A DNA stretch of 64,000 nucleotides from Ga0077555 sp046154645 (GTDB lineage: Bacteria; Pseudomonadota; Alphaproteobacteria; Rhizobiales; Hyphomicrobiaceae), in assembly GCA_046154645.1 (NCBI GenBank), contig JBJXDZ010000004.1, positions 62,001-126,000 of the forward strand. Direction: 5' to 3'. Position 1 is the stretch's first letter, and each line of letters opens with the position of its first letter. The position numbers were made by a program, and so were the translations under genes. Below, one piece after another: positions 25,203 to 34,074 of the stretch. The notes under the pieces were generated by a model that was not told the origin of the DNA, made no database searches, and saw nothing but the letters and a program-made list of their open reading frames with translations.

Positions 25203-25776
25203 TCGCGGCCTTGGCCGTGATCGCCGCGCCCGCAGGTGCGCGGCCCTGGCTGTCGAGCCCGAAATGCGTGATCAGCAGCGCCACCAGGCCATCGATGTCA
25301 TCGAGGGAGAACAGCGGCAATCCGTGCGCGTCGGTGGCATGGTCGGCGGCTATAGCGATCACCCGCGGGTCGTTCGGCGCGATCGGCTCGCGCGTGAAAC
25401 TCGCGGTGCGGCGCGCCTCGATCTTGGCGATCGGCGCCGACTTGTAGCCCTCGACCACGATCAGATCGCACGGCTCGAACATGGCGATGACAGCCGCGAA
25501 ATCCGGTTCTGCCGCGCCTTTCAGCTCTGTGATCAGCGCCCAGCGCTCGGACGACACCACCGCCACTTGCGCTGCCCCCGCTCGCCTGTGCCGGGCACTG
25601 TCGGTCTCGCTGGCATCGACCTGCAGATCGTGATGGGCGTGCTTGACCGACGCGATGCGATAGCCGCGCCGCGTCAATTCGGTGACGAGACGCACTGTCA
25701 GCGTGGTCTTGCCCGATTTTTTCCACCCGGCAATGCCGATCACCGGCGTGCCGTTAAGTCCCGTGATGGTTTTCAT
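25189..25776 (-). CDS. mobB: Molybdopterin-guanine dinucleotide biosynthesis adaptor MobB
   Basis: A 195-residue P-loop protein that assists MobA in forming the guanine dinucleotide form of the molybdenum cofactor. Walker A is GIAGWKKSGKTTL near residue 14, followed by VASVKHAHHDLQVD and CDLIVVEGYKSAPIAKIE, all typical of MobB. It starts inside the end of mobA (4-base overlap) and overlaps the next gene by 14 bases. The molybdenum hydroxylase at 35-37.7 kb is one possible client in this genome, although IorB-type enzymes often use the cytosine form. Confidence 0.94.
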   Translation of the reverse strand: MKTITGLNGTPVIGIAGWKKSGKTTLTVRLVTELTRRGYRIASVKHAHHDLQVDASETDSARHRRAGAAQVAVVSSERWALITELKGAAEPDFAAVIAMFEPCDLIVVEGYKSAPIAKIEARRTASFTREPIAPNDPRVIAIAADHATDAHGLPLFSLDDIDGLVALLITHFGLDSQGRAPAGAAITAKAANDLS

Positions 25777-26456
25777 GCCGCCATCAATGCCAGAAGGCGG
25801 CGGGCTTCGTCCAGTTCGGCCGGGGTATTGGCGTTGAAAAAGGGGTCAACCGCGGTGCCGCCGATGTCCAGGGCGCTGAAATCGACGGGGATGGTGCCGT
25901 GGCGATCGGTCCAGACCAGCACCTTGCGCACGCCCGAGCGCAGTGCCGCCTCCAGATCATCGGCCAGCACCACCGGCCACAGCGCAATCACGGGATGCAA
26001 CTCCCCCAGCGAGCGGGCCATGGCGATGGCATGTTGCAACTTCGGGGGCTGGCCGGCTGCCGCCGCCGCGAGCCGCGCCACCAGATCGCCGGGCAAGAAC
26101 GGCGCATCCGACGACACGCTGACGATGTGCGTCACGGCCGGTACATGGGCTGCCGTCCAGCGCATCCCCGCCAGCACGCCCGCCAGCGGCCCGACGAAGC
26201 CTTCGACGGTATCGGCCACCACGGGCAGCCACAGCCGCTTGTGCAGGTGCTCCAGCCGGTCCGGATCACCGTTGGCGTTGACCACCATGTGCGAGACTTG
26301 CGGCGCCAGCCGGTGGATGACGTGATCGATCATGGTGCGGCCGGCCAGATCCAGCAGCCCCTTGTCGCCGCCAACCGGTTGACCTGCGAACATGCGCCGC
26401 GACAGGCCGCCGGCGAGGACGACCCCGACAATCGTCAGATGTGTTTGATTGCTCAT
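25773..26456 (-). CDS. mobA: Molybdenum cofactor guanylyltransferase MobA
   Basis: A 227-residue nucleotidyltransferase that joins GMP to molybdopterin. The N-terminal GTP-binding signature is VLAGGLSRRM followed by GGDKGLLDLAGRTMIDHV. Later elements are VSSDAPFLPGDLVARL and HPVIALWPVVLADDLEAAL, and the end FFNANTPAELDEARRL is the classic MobA tail. The ATG at 26456 starts just before the signature; an ATG at 26624 runs into the divergent nhaA. It is the first gene of mobA-mobB-subtilase-like. Confidence 0.95.
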   Translation of the reverse strand: MSNQTHLTIVGVVLAGGLSRRMFAGQPVGGDKGLLDLAGRTMIDHVIHRLAPQVSHMVVNANGDPDRLEHLHKRLWLPVVADTVEGFVGPLAGVLAGMRWTAAHVPAVTHIVSVSSDAPFLPGDLVARLAAAAAGQPPKLQHAIAMARSLGELHPVIALWPVVLADDLEAALRSGVRKVLVWTDRHGTIPVDFSALDIGGTAVDPFFNANTPAELDEARRLLALMAA

Positions 26457-26532
26457 GGGTCGCAATGGTAGGGGAACGAACGACTGTGGCCAAGCCCGCC
26501 CGCTGGCCAGCCTTCGGGGGATCCAAACTTTC

Positions 26533-27717
26533 ATGCCGCAGCGCATCACCGCCTTCTTCCAGCACGAAGCCGCCAGTGGCATCTTGCTCGTTGTCGCCGC
26601 CATCCTGGCACTGATCGCCGACAACTCGCCGCTCTCGCCCTTTTACGACGCCCTGCTCGAGACCCGAGCCAGCGTCAGAATCGGCGCCATCGGCGTCGAC
26701 AAGCCGCTGCTGCTGTGGATCAACGACGGCCTGATGGCGGTGTTCTTCTTCCTGGTCGGCCTCGAGATCAAACGCGAAATGATCGAGGGGGAGCTGTCGT
26801 CGCTGCAACGTGCCAGCCTCCCCATCATCGCCGCCATCGGGGGCATGGCCGTGCCGGCGCTGGTCTATGTCCTGATCAACCTTGGCAACCCGAAGGCGCT
26901 GGCGGGCTGGGCCATTCCGGCGGCCACCGACATCGCCTTTGCGGTTGGCGTGCTGGCGCTGATCGGCTCGCGCGTGCCAGCGTCGCTGAAGCTGTTCCTG
27001 CTGGCGCTCGCCATTGTCGACGATCTCGGTGCCATCATCATCATTGCGCTCTTCTATACCAGCGATCTGGCGGCCCTGCCGCTGTGGCTGGCACTGCTGG
27101 GTTGCGCCACCTTGACCGCCATGAACTATCTGGGCGTGCGGCGCCTCTCGGCGTACGTGGCGGTTGGCGTCGCCATGTGGGTGTGTGTGCTGAAATCGGG
27201 CGTGCACGCGACGTTGGCCGGCGTGGCGCTGGCGCTGGCCGTACCCATCTCCGCGAGCGCTGATGGCACCGCCTCGCCGGCAGAGGACGCCGAGCACGCG
27301 CTGGAGCCGTGGGTGCATTTCGGCATCCTGCCGCTGTTCGCCTTTGCCAATGCCGGCGTCTCGCTGGCTGGCCTCAAGCTTGCCGACCTGTTCGCGCCGA
27401 TTCCGCTCGGCATTGCCGCCGGCCTGTTTGTCGGCAAGCAGGTCGGCATCTTCGGCTTCACCTGGCTCGCCGTCCGGATGGGACTGGCGTCGATGCCGAC
27501 CGGGGCGACATGGCGCCATGTCTACGGCGTGGCCCTGCTCGGCGGCATCGGCTTCACCATGAGCCTGTTCATCGGCACGCTGGCCTTCCCCGATGGCGGG
27601 CAGGCTGCCCACGTGCGCCTCGGCGTGCTGGTCGGCTCGATCCTCTCGGCCCTGGCCGGTGCCGCCGTGCTCATGACAGCGCCCGCCGCACCGAAGGAGG
27701 GCGGCGGCGCGCCGTGA
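26533..27717 (+). CDS. nhaA: Na+/H+ antiporter NhaA
   Basis: A 394-residue, roughly 12-helix inner-membrane antiporter exchanging sodium for protons. The family start is ITAFFQHEAASGILLVVAA. The transport centre ATDIAFAVGVLALIGSRVP and LAIVDDLGAIIIIALFYT contains the paired aspartates (DD). Further family segments are WVHFGILPLFAFANAGVSL and YGVALLGGIGFTMSLFIGTLAF. The ATG at 26533 gives the family N-terminus; an ATG at 26449 would overlap the divergent mobA start. Confidence 0.97.
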   Translation: MPQRITAFFQHEAASGILLVVAAILALIADNSPLSPFYDALLETRASVRIGAIGVDKPLLLWINDGLMAVFFFLVGLEIKREMIEGELSSLQRASLPIIAAIGGMAVPALVYVLINLGNPKALAGWAIPAATDIAFAVGVLALIGSRVPASLKLFLLALAIVDDLGAIIIIALFYTSDLAALPLWLALLGCATLTAMNYLGVRRLSAYVAVGVAMWVCVLKSGVHATLAGVALALAVPISASADGTASPAEDAEHALEPWVHFGILPLFAFANAGVSLAGLKLADLFAPIPLGIAAGLFVGKQVGIFGFTWLAVRMGLASMPTGATWRHVYGVALLGGIGFTMSLFIGTLAFPDGGQAAHVRLGVLVGSILSALAGAAVLMTAPAAPKEGGGAP

Positions 27718-28014
27718 TGGCGGTGCGGCCGCGCAGGTCACGTCTCCCGTTATCGGCGCCGCAACGGGAATAAGGTTGGCCCGGGACACTTGATCCGGGG
27801 GCACGGGCCGCAACTTGCGCCAACGTGGCAACTGTCGGCGGCAGCCTTCCGAGAGGCGAGGTGTTGCAACTTTGGTGCACATGGAGTCGGCGAAGGCCAG
27901 TTCGAATGAGACACATGAGACTGCGAGCGCCACTGAATAGATTCAGAAGAGGCGCACTTTCAACATAGTCCTGCGGTTTCATTTTGGTCGTTGATATTCA
28001 GAGGAGACTTGAGA
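27718..28014. other. Intergenic region before the coiled-coil/TIR-like cassette
   Basis: A stretch of 297 bases without a gene. Composition shifts from GC-rich to clearly more AT-rich around 27880-28000, which marks the left edge of the cassette. It should hold the cassette promoter. GAGGAG at 28001-28006 is the ribosome binding site of the next gene. No repeat or tRNA-like structure was recognised. Confidence 0.5.
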
Positions 28015-28527
28015 ATGTCAGTTAATTGGGGATCACTCGCAAGCGGGCTCGGTAGCATTGGATTGACGGGCCTTGCTCAGGACGCCGTCCGTTATGGGGC
28101 CCAGGCGCAAATGCAGCAACAGCGGGACCTTCTATACCTGCAGATGCTGCAACAACGGATGGAAGCCGAGCGTTTGCACCAACTTGAGCAGGCTCGCGAG
28201 CGGGAAGCGGCTGCCCGTGCCGAAGCTGCAGCCCGCGCCGAAGCGACCCAGCGGAGTGCCGCCGTTACGCCGCCCAGCATGCGCGATCTTCAGGATCAAT
28301 TGCGTCGCTTGTCACCGCAAGAGTTGATTACTGTATGGGAAGTGGCGATTGTTCCGGCCGTCAACGCCCGGGTTCAACGCGGCGATATCTCGGCGGAACG
28401 CGGTGAAGCCCTCCGAAAGATGATCAAGGATTTTGATGTCGCCCGGGCCTTGCCGGATGTGGAGGACAGAACCACCGAAATGAATGAACTTTTGACCCGG
28501 ATGAATGTGCTGTTCCGACCCGAGTGA
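28015..28527 (+). CDS. Coiled-coil protein, first gene of a two-gene cassette, unknown function
   Basis: A 170-residue protein I do not recognise. A short glycine-rich head (GSLASGLGSIGLTGLAQDAV) is followed by a long heptad-like helix of Gln, Arg, Glu and Ala (about residues 30-80), then a predicted helical domain MRDLQDQLRRLSPQELITVW through LLTRMNVLFRPE. The glycine-rich head plus amphipathic coiled coil could mediate oligomerisation or membrane contact. A GAGGAG site lies about eight bases before the ATG. The stop overlaps a GTG of the next frame, and the preferred ATG of that gene is 21 bases on, so the two are cotranscribed. The lower GC content than its neighbours suggests acquisition by transfer. 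Confidence 0.8.
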   Translation: MSVNWGSLASGLGSIGLTGLAQDAVRYGAQAQMQQQRDLLYLQMLQQRMEAERLHQLEQAREREAAARAEAAARAEATQRSAAVTPPSMRDLQDQLRRLSPQELITVWEVAIVPAVNARVQRGDISAERGEALRKMIKDFDVARALPDVEDRTTEMNELLTRMNVLFRPE

Positions 28528-28547
28528 TTGGTTCGAAGGGCAACCCT

Positions 28548-29834
28548 ATGCTCGAAGATTCGCTTCGCGCTGCTGCAGATGCCTTGTCGGCAGCAGCGGG
28601 GTCCTTTCTTGCTGATCCGCTAAAGGCTCCCGGCGAAAAGGAGCAATCTCACTCCCTCTTCGCCGAGGTGTCGGACGTTGCCACGGCCATCCGGGGCGCG
28701 AGCGACGCGACAACGCTCCATCGAATCGAACGGGATCGCCTGCGCCCGGTCGCGCAATCGATCCGACGCTATGCGCGACGGCATAACCTCCAGGTTGTCC
28801 GCTGCCCATGGTCCGCGATTGAACCCGATCCGAATGCTATTGCCATCATTGCGGGCGCGGGCGCCGCGGAGTTAGAGACTGCTGCCGTCCATGCCCGCTT
28901 GCGCTTGATCAACCCGCGCGTCGGCCAGCCTGCCGACTCTGAACTCTGGCGGTGCGTCGCTGGGGCAGAGACATTGCTGGTCGACTTGAGAACAGTGGAA
29001 CGAGCGACGGTCTGGCCCCGAGCATGTTACGCAATCGGGATTGCATTGACGATTGGCCGGCAGATTGTCATTGCTACGGACGGTGTCCTGGACCTCCCCT
29101 TTGATCTGTCTTTGATCTCGGTTGAATACGACACCGTGCCGGATCATGGCCAATTGGCTGCTGCAATCGTGAACGCTGTCGCCATGCCGTGTGGTGGCGG
29201 TCGCGATCGCACGGCCATAATGTCCGCTGCGACCTATGCACTTGATGTTGCTGCGGCTCATGACGCGCGAACGCGCCACACGGCAGCGCGCATTCGCGAG
29301 CGGATGACTGCGCACCAGGTTGATCCGATATCGCTCCGTCGCGCCATTGGTGGCCATCTATCGATGTCGGACAGCGAGTATCGCATTGAGCATTCATCGT
29401 TTCGTCCGAGCTACCCAGTCACCGGCGAGCCTCGCTGCTTCCATATCCTGCCCTTCAAACTCGAACCTTGGATTACAGAGACGGTACGCGCCGCCTGTTC
29501 GCCCGACATGATCTATGTGCGGGGCGATACGGAACCCGATTTGCAGATCCTTGAACGGATCTGGACGGGCATTGGCAAATCGTCACTTGTAATCGTTGAT
29601 TTGACGTCCTTGGACCAAGACAGCGAATTGGGCGTGAACGCGTTTCTCAACCCAAATGTCTGTTTGGAATATGCCGTGGCTCAGACCTTGGGACGTCCTC
29701 TGCTCATTTGTCACCACCGCGCAACTTGGGAGCGACGCAGGCTATTTCCGGAGATTTCGCGACAGTCGGTTGAAGTTTACGCCAACGCGGGCGAACTGCG
29801 GGAAATCGTTGAAAAGAGAGTTCGCACCATCTGA
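28548..29834 (+). CDS. Protein with tandem nucleoside-deoxyribosyltransferase/TIR-like domains
   Basis: A 428-residue soluble protein. Domain 1 (about residues 85-210) reads ETLLVDLRTV, PRACYAIGIALTIGRQIVIATD and LPFDLSLISVEYD. Domain 2 (about 296-428) reads RCFHILPF, RGDTEPDLQILERIWTGI, SSLVIVDLTS, NPNVCLEYAVAQTLGRPLLI. Both follow the flavodoxin-like pattern of nucleoside 2-deoxyribosyltransferase and TIR/STIR-like domains. Domain 2 keeps the catalytic-position glutamate (E374 in NPNVCLEYA); domain 1 has alanine (A162) there. A helical segment (about 220-280) joins them. The ATG at 28548 is preferred for its GAAGGG site; a GTG at 28524 is the alternative. Such domains cleave NAD+ or nucleotides in defence systems; the role here is inference. 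Confidence 0.75.
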   Translation: MLEDSLRAAADALSAAAGSFLADPLKAPGEKEQSHSLFAEVSDVATAIRGASDATTLHRIERDRLRPVAQSIRRYARRHNLQVVRCPWSAIEPDPNAIAIIAGAGAAELETAAVHARLRLINPRVGQPADSELWRCVAGAETLLVDLRTVERATVWPRACYAIGIALTIGRQIVIATDGVLDLPFDLSLISVEYDTVPDHGQLAAAIVNAVAMPCGGGRDRTAIMSAATYALDVAAAHDARTRHTAARIRERMTAHQVDPISLRRAIGGHLSMSDSEYRIEHSSFRPSYPVTGEPRCFHILPFKLEPWITETVRAACSPDMIYVRGDTEPDLQILERIWTGIGKSSLVIVDLTSLDQDSELGVNAFLNPNVCLEYAVAQTLGRPLLICHHRATWERRRLFPEISRQSVEVYANAGELREIVEKRVRTI

Positions 29835-30082
29835 GGTGGGCACGCACACGTTGTGCTCACTCAACATCACGGGAGCCGATAGAGCCGGTTTCGCGCTCAC
29901 TCGTCTCATCAAAGACGCGACCCTTGGCTCGCGAGTGAGAATACGTCAGCCATCGGCCCCTTTGCCGCCTTGTATGCCTTTCGCCCCATCGCCACTGCTA
30001 CCCTTGGGAGCACTGCGGAGGTCGAGCGGCCCGGCAACCTTATCCGCTTCCCCCGCCCGTCCCCCCGCACGCCACCTTCGCC

Positions 30083-31726
30083 TCACGCTGCCACCGGCAC
30101 CGGCTGTCCGGCTGCGGCGGCTTCGAGCACCATGGTCGAGCACTTCTCGCCGATCATGATCGAGGGTGCGTTGGTGTTGCCCGAGGTCAGCGTCGGCATG
30201 ATCGAGGCATCGGCCACGCGCAGCCCCGCGAGTCCGCGCACCTGCAGGCGATCGTTGACCACGGCCATTGCATCGCCGTCGGTGCCCATCTTGCAGGTGC
30301 CGACGGGGTGATAGGTGGTCTCGGCCATGCGCGTCACATAGTCGAGCAGCTCGGCGTCGGACTGCGCCTTGGGGCCGGGAATGAATTCCTCCGGCTGCAG
30401 CCAGGCGAGGGAGGGATGCGCCACCACCTTGCGCACGGTGCGGATGCATTGCAACACGCAGGCCTTGTCGATCGGATCGGAAAGGAAATTGAAGCGGATC
30501 GCCGGTTGTTTCGACGCATCGGCCGAAGAGAGATGGATGCTTCCCTTACTCTCGGGCCGCATCTGGTGGGTGATGATCGTAATGCCCGCCTGCTTGTCGA
30601 GCTTGACGTCGGGCGTGACCAGGAACGGCTGTACCATGAACATGGCGTCGGGGCTGGCGAGGCCCTCGCGGGTCTTGAAGAAGGCCCGCATGGGTGAGGC
30701 TGCGAGGCTCAGGAAGCCGGTGCGCGAGATGATGTACTGCAGGCCTTGGCCGATCGCTGCGAGGCCGCGGGCGCGCTCGTTGAAGGTGACGCCCTGGCGC
30801 GCCACGCGCCACTTGAGGCGCGGCGCCCAATGGTCGCGCAGGTTCTCGCCGACGCCCGGCAGCGCGTTCTTGACTTCGATCCCCAAAGCCTTCAGGCGCT
30901 CCGGCTGGCCAATGCCCGACAACTCGAGCAGCTGCGGCGAGGCAATGGCGCCCGTTGAGACGATCACCTCGCGCGACGCCATCGCCTCGCGCACCTCGCC
31001 ATTGCGCATGCGATAGCGCACGCCGACGCAGCGCTTGCCCTCGATCAGCAGCTTCTCGGTGTGGGCGCCGGTCTCGATGTCGATGTTTGGGCGGTTGCGG
31101 ATGGGATCGAGATAGCAGCGCGCCGTACTCATGCGCCGGCCGTTGCCGATCGAGCCTTGCGTCATAGCGATGCCCTCTTGATCGGGGCCGTTGTAATCAT
31201 CGTTGCGGCGGATGCCGGCGGCAGCGGCCGCCTCGAAGAAGGCGTCATAGAGCGGCCCCTTCTCGGGCGTATCCGTAATGCGGATCGGGCCACCGCGGCC
31301 GCGGTACTCGCCCTGGCCGCCGCCGTAGTTTTCCATGCGCTTGAAGATCGGCAGCACGTCCTGATAGCTCCAGCCGCGATTGCCGAGCTGCGCCCAGGTG
31401 TCGAAATCCTGCGGTTGCCCGCGCACCCACACCATGCCGTTGATGGCGCTGGAGCCGCCGAGCATCTTGCCGCGCGGCACGGGAATGTTGCGTCCTCCTG
31501 TGGCGGGCTCGGCCTCCGACGAGTAGAGCCAGTTGACGCCGGGCCGATTGATGAAACGGGCGAAGCTGACGGGAATGCGCGACAGGGGATGCGTCTCGCC
31601 GCCGGCTTCCAGCAGCAGCACGCGGTAGCGGCCGCTTTCGGTCAAGCGATGGGCCAGCGCCGAGCCGGCCGAGCCGGCCCCGACCACGATGAAGTCGACA
31701 ACATGCTTGTAGGCGGTGGCAGCCAT
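30083..31726 (-). CDS. GMC family FAD-dependent oxidoreductase (choline dehydrogenase-like)
   Basis: A 547-residue glucose-methanol-choline oxidoreductase. The dinucleotide-binding motif FIVVGAGSAGSALAHRL is at residues 12-28, the GMC signature PRGKMLGGSSAINGMVWVRG at about 90, and the second signature STGAIASPQLLELSGIG at about 265. The C-terminal catalytic His pair lies in TTYHPVGTCKMG and SGNTNAPSIMIGEK. Such enzymes oxidise alcohols; the substrate is not predictable. The ATG at 31726 has an AGGGGA site; the ATG at 31876 adds an unlikely leader. It follows the MBL gene by 177 bases on the same strand. Confidence 0.94.
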   Translation of the reverse strand: MAATAYKHVVDFIVVGAGSAGSALAHRLTESGRYRVLLLEAGGETHPLSRIPVSFARFINRPGVNWLYSSEAEPATGGRNIPVPRGKMLGGSSAINGMVWVRGQPQDFDTWAQLGNRGWSYQDVLPIFKRMENYGGGQGEYRGRGGPIRITDTPEKGPLYDAFFEAAAAAGIRRNDDYNGPDQEGIAMTQGSIGNGRRMSTARCYLDPIRNRPNIDIETGAHTEKLLIEGKRCVGVRYRMRNGEVREAMASREVIVSTGAIASPQLLELSGIGQPERLKALGIEVKNALPGVGENLRDHWAPRLKWRVARQGVTFNERARGLAAIGQGLQYIISRTGFLSLAASPMRAFFKTREGLASPDAMFMVQPFLVTPDVKLDKQAGITIITHQMRPESKGSIHLSSADASKQPAIRFNFLSDPIDKACVLQCIRTVRKVVAHPSLAWLQPEEFIPGPKAQSDAELLDYVTRMAETTYHPVGTCKMGTDGDAMAVVNDRLQVRGLAGLRVADASIMPTLTSGNTNAPSIMIGEKCSTMVLEAAAAGQPVPVAA

Positions 31727-31903
31727 GAACGTGTCCCCTGGATCGATCGATTGCGTTGGCCGCGATGATACCGATCCCGGCCGCCCGGTCGAGGGGGCGT
31801 TGTGCCCCGTGGCGGGGTGGCTGCCATGTTGTGGGCGCCGGACCTGAGCCCCCGCCATGCCGCCTGCCGGTGTCACGTCGCCATCGGGCAGCTCGCGGGG
31901 CCG

Positions 31904-32785
31904 TCACATCCCTTGCCGCCAGGCCTCCGGCACAAAGGCATAAGCGGTGCCGTGGCGCGTCACATGGCCGAAGCCAGGGAAATGCAGGTGCATGCCGGTC
32001 ACCAGCATGCGCTCCGAGGCGACCATGTCGAACATGCGCCGGCGCGACACGGCTGCCGCCGCGGGATCCGTATCGACCACCATCGAGATCTCGGGGCGTG
32101 ATACCTGCACCTCGGGGATGTGCACCGTGTCGCCCCAGATGAGCAGCCGCTCGCCCTTCGATTCGATCAGGTAGGCGGTGTGCCCGGGCGTGTGGCCAAG
32201 GGTCGGAATGGCGGTGATCCCTGGCATCACCTCGCCGGATGTGAACGTGCGCAGACGCTGCAGATAGGGCACCGTCTGGTCGCGGGCTTGCTGGAACATG
32301 AATTTGCGTTCGCGCTCCGTCGCCCGCGCCATCGCCGCATCGTCGTGCAGCCAGTGCTTCGGCTCGTTCTCGTGGCAGACCAGCTCGGCGTTGGGATAAT
32401 GCGCCGTGCCGGTGGTCAGGTCGGTCAACCCTGCCGAGTGATCGGGATGCATGTGCGTGAGCAGGATGGTGTCAATTTTTGCGGGATCGATGCCAGCCGT
32501 GTGCAGGTTCGCGAGCAAATGCCCTGCCACCGGCCCGAAATAGTTGCCCGAGCCGGTCTCGATCAGAATGAGCTTGCCGCCGCTATGCACCACGAAGGCG
32601 TTGATCGACAGCGCGAACTCGTGTCGGAATGCCTGCTCGAGATGACGCTTTCCTTCCTCAGCCGAGACGCCGAGCATCATCTCATGCGTGCGCACCAGAA
32701 TGCCGTCGGAGAGCGCGGTGACGATGATGTCGCCGATGCGCCGGTGATAGATGCCGGGAATTTGCTGTGTGGGCGCGGGTGTCAT
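31904..32785 (-). CDS. MBL-fold metallohydrolase
   Basis: A 293-residue metallo-beta-lactamase fold enzyme with a complete binuclear metal site: H111, H113, D115, H116 in LLTHMHPDHSAGL, then His in HTPGHTAYLIES, Asp in IWGDTVH, and a late His in HLHFPGFGHV. The overall sequence resembles the lactonase/quorum-quenching and glyoxalase-like branch. There is no signal peptide, so it is cytosolic. It lies 181 bases after soxA on the same strand; sox clusters often carry an MBL gene (soxH), but this one has no visible export signal, so the link is uncertain. Confidence 0.9.
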   Translation of the reverse strand: MTPAPTQQIPGIYHRRIGDIIVTALSDGILVRTHEMMLGVSAEEGKRHLEQAFRHEFALSINAFVVHSGGKLILIETGSGNYFGPVAGHLLANLHTAGIDPAKIDTILLTHMHPDHSAGLTDLTTGTAHYPNAELVCHENEPKHWLHDDAAMARATERERKFMFQQARDQTVPYLQRLRTFTSGEVMPGITAIPTLGHTPGHTAYLIESKGERLLIWGDTVHIPEVQVSRPEISMVVDTDPAAAAVSRRRMFDMVASERMLVTGMHLHFPGFGHVTRHGTAYAFVPEAWRQGM

Positions 32786-32966
32786 GCGGCGTGCTTTCGG
32801 TTGGGATGGAGGTGTTGGCCGGGTGAGGTTTGCTGCTTTGCGCAGTTAACATCCACGCCGGAGGTCCGATTGCAACCCGCGATGGCGAATTTGTTTCAGC
32901 GCACGTCGCGTTTGGAAATGGCGCTCGTATCCCCAAACCATCGTAGCGAAGTTCGACCCCGCCGCG

Positions 32967-33746
32967 TCACGGCCGCACGGCCGGGCTCTCGATGACCATG
33001 CCCTCGGCGCGCCACATCAGATAGCTCTCGAGTGCGATCAGCTCGGGCGAGCCGGCGGCGAAGTTTTCGGCCCGCATACCGGTGAGGCAATTGCGCAGGC
33101 GCCGGTGCAGCGAGCCAACCGTCTGCCACTCCAGGCGATACTGCGGATAGCCGGTCGGGTGGCCCTGCGGAATGGTGTTGCCGGCAAGCTTGCGACCCCA
33201 GTTGTCGTCGTGGCACTGCGCGCACGACAGATTGAGCTGACCCTGCCGCAGCTCGAACAGGCGCTTCCCGGCCGCGATTTCCGTGGCGAGTTTGCCCGCA
33301 TCGATCACGATCGGCAGGCCCTTCGACTGTGCCGTCACCCAGGCTGATAGGCCCAACAGCTCCTTGCTGTCGTAGGCTAACGCTGTCGTCTGCTGCTGCT
33401 CGATCCGGCAGATGTTGATGCGTCCTTCGAGGTTGACCGTGGCGCCAAGCGTCGCATCGAACGCTGGATGTCGCGCTGCGACGCCCTTCATGGACGTGCG
33501 CGCATCGCCGTGGCAGTCCGCGCACGCTCGCGCCGTCGCATTGGGTTTTGCCTTCCACAAAGCTTCGCCGTCGAGCAGCCACAAGAGACCCGGATTGGCC
33601 GTCTCGTCGTCCTGCATGGCGCGTGTGGCGGGGGACATCTGCTCGTAGCCGGAGCGGCGCTGCTCACGCGGAATCTCACCGGCCAGCGCCAACGTGGTCA
33701 GCGCGACAAGCGCGAGGATCAGCGGCCACCGGGGGAACGCGGACAT
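32967..33746 (-). CDS. soxA: Sulfur oxidation c-type cytochrome SoxA (diheme)
   Basis: A 259-residue periplasmic cytochrome that, with SoxX, joins thiosulfate to the SoxY carrier cysteine. A signal peptide covers about residues 1-22. The two heme motifs are C75-A-D-C78-H79 and C175-A-Q-C178-H179, and the active-site-type cysteine C220 lies in RLRNCLTGMRAENF. The end SPELIALESYLMWRAEGM / VIESPAVRP is typical. This is the two-heme class. It is the last gene of soxXYZA. soxB and soxCD are not present in the window. Confidence 0.96.
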   Translation of the reverse strand: MSAFPRWPLILALVALTTLALAGEIPREQRRSGYEQMSPATRAMQDDETANPGLLWLLDGEALWKAKPNATARACADCHGDARTSMKGVAARHPAFDATLGATVNLEGRINICRIEQQQTTALAYDSKELLGLSAWVTAQSKGLPIVIDAGKLATEIAAGKRLFELRQGQLNLSCAQCHDDNWGRKLAGNTIPQGHPTGYPQYRLEWQTVGSLHRRLRNCLTGMRAENFAAGSPELIALESYLMWRAEGMVIESPAVRP

Positions 33747-33750
33747 CGCC

Positions 33751-34074
33751 TCAAGTCACCGTGATTCGCGTCTCTTCCGCATGCTCGAAGCCGTTGTCGC
33801 CGCGCCAGACGACGCGCAGCACGCCGGTCTTGGTGGCAACCGTCGTGAAGGCGACGAACGGATTGGCGGCAATGGCGGAGGACAGATCGGCGCGCCAGAT
33901 TTCTTCACCGTCCCAGGTGGCGACGAACGAGGTGATGATATCGCGTGGCACCCGCTCGCCCGTTGTCGTGTAGCGGAAGCCGGATTCCATCTTGTGCTGG
34001 ATCAGCGTTCGCACGGACAGGATCTCGCCGGAGCGGGCCGTCGGGTTCACGCGGAGGATGGCTCGGGACGACAT
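33751..34074 (-). CDS. soxZ: Thiosulfate oxidation carrier subunit SoxZ
   Basis: A 107-residue immunoglobulin-fold partner of SoxY. Family features are ILRVNPTARSGEILSVRTLI, HKMESGFRYTTTGERVPRDII and NPFVAFTTVATKTGVLRVVW. It has no signal peptide because it is exported as a SoxYZ heterodimer on the Tat signal of SoxY. Its ATG shares one base with the soxY stop (TGATG), which ensures coupled 1:1 translation, and it ends four bases before soxA. Confidence 0.96.
   Translation of the reverse strand: MSSRAILRVNPTARSGEILSVRTLIQHKMESGFRYTTTGERVPRDIITSFVATWDGEEIWRADLSSAIAANPFVAFTTVATKTGVLRVVWRGDNGFEHAEETRITVT

Noticed and set aside
26266..27933. A 555-codon minus-strand frame over nhaA and the mobA start
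   Set aside because: nhaA is unambiguous; the frame is rich in Arg/Gly/Gln typical of antisense translation.
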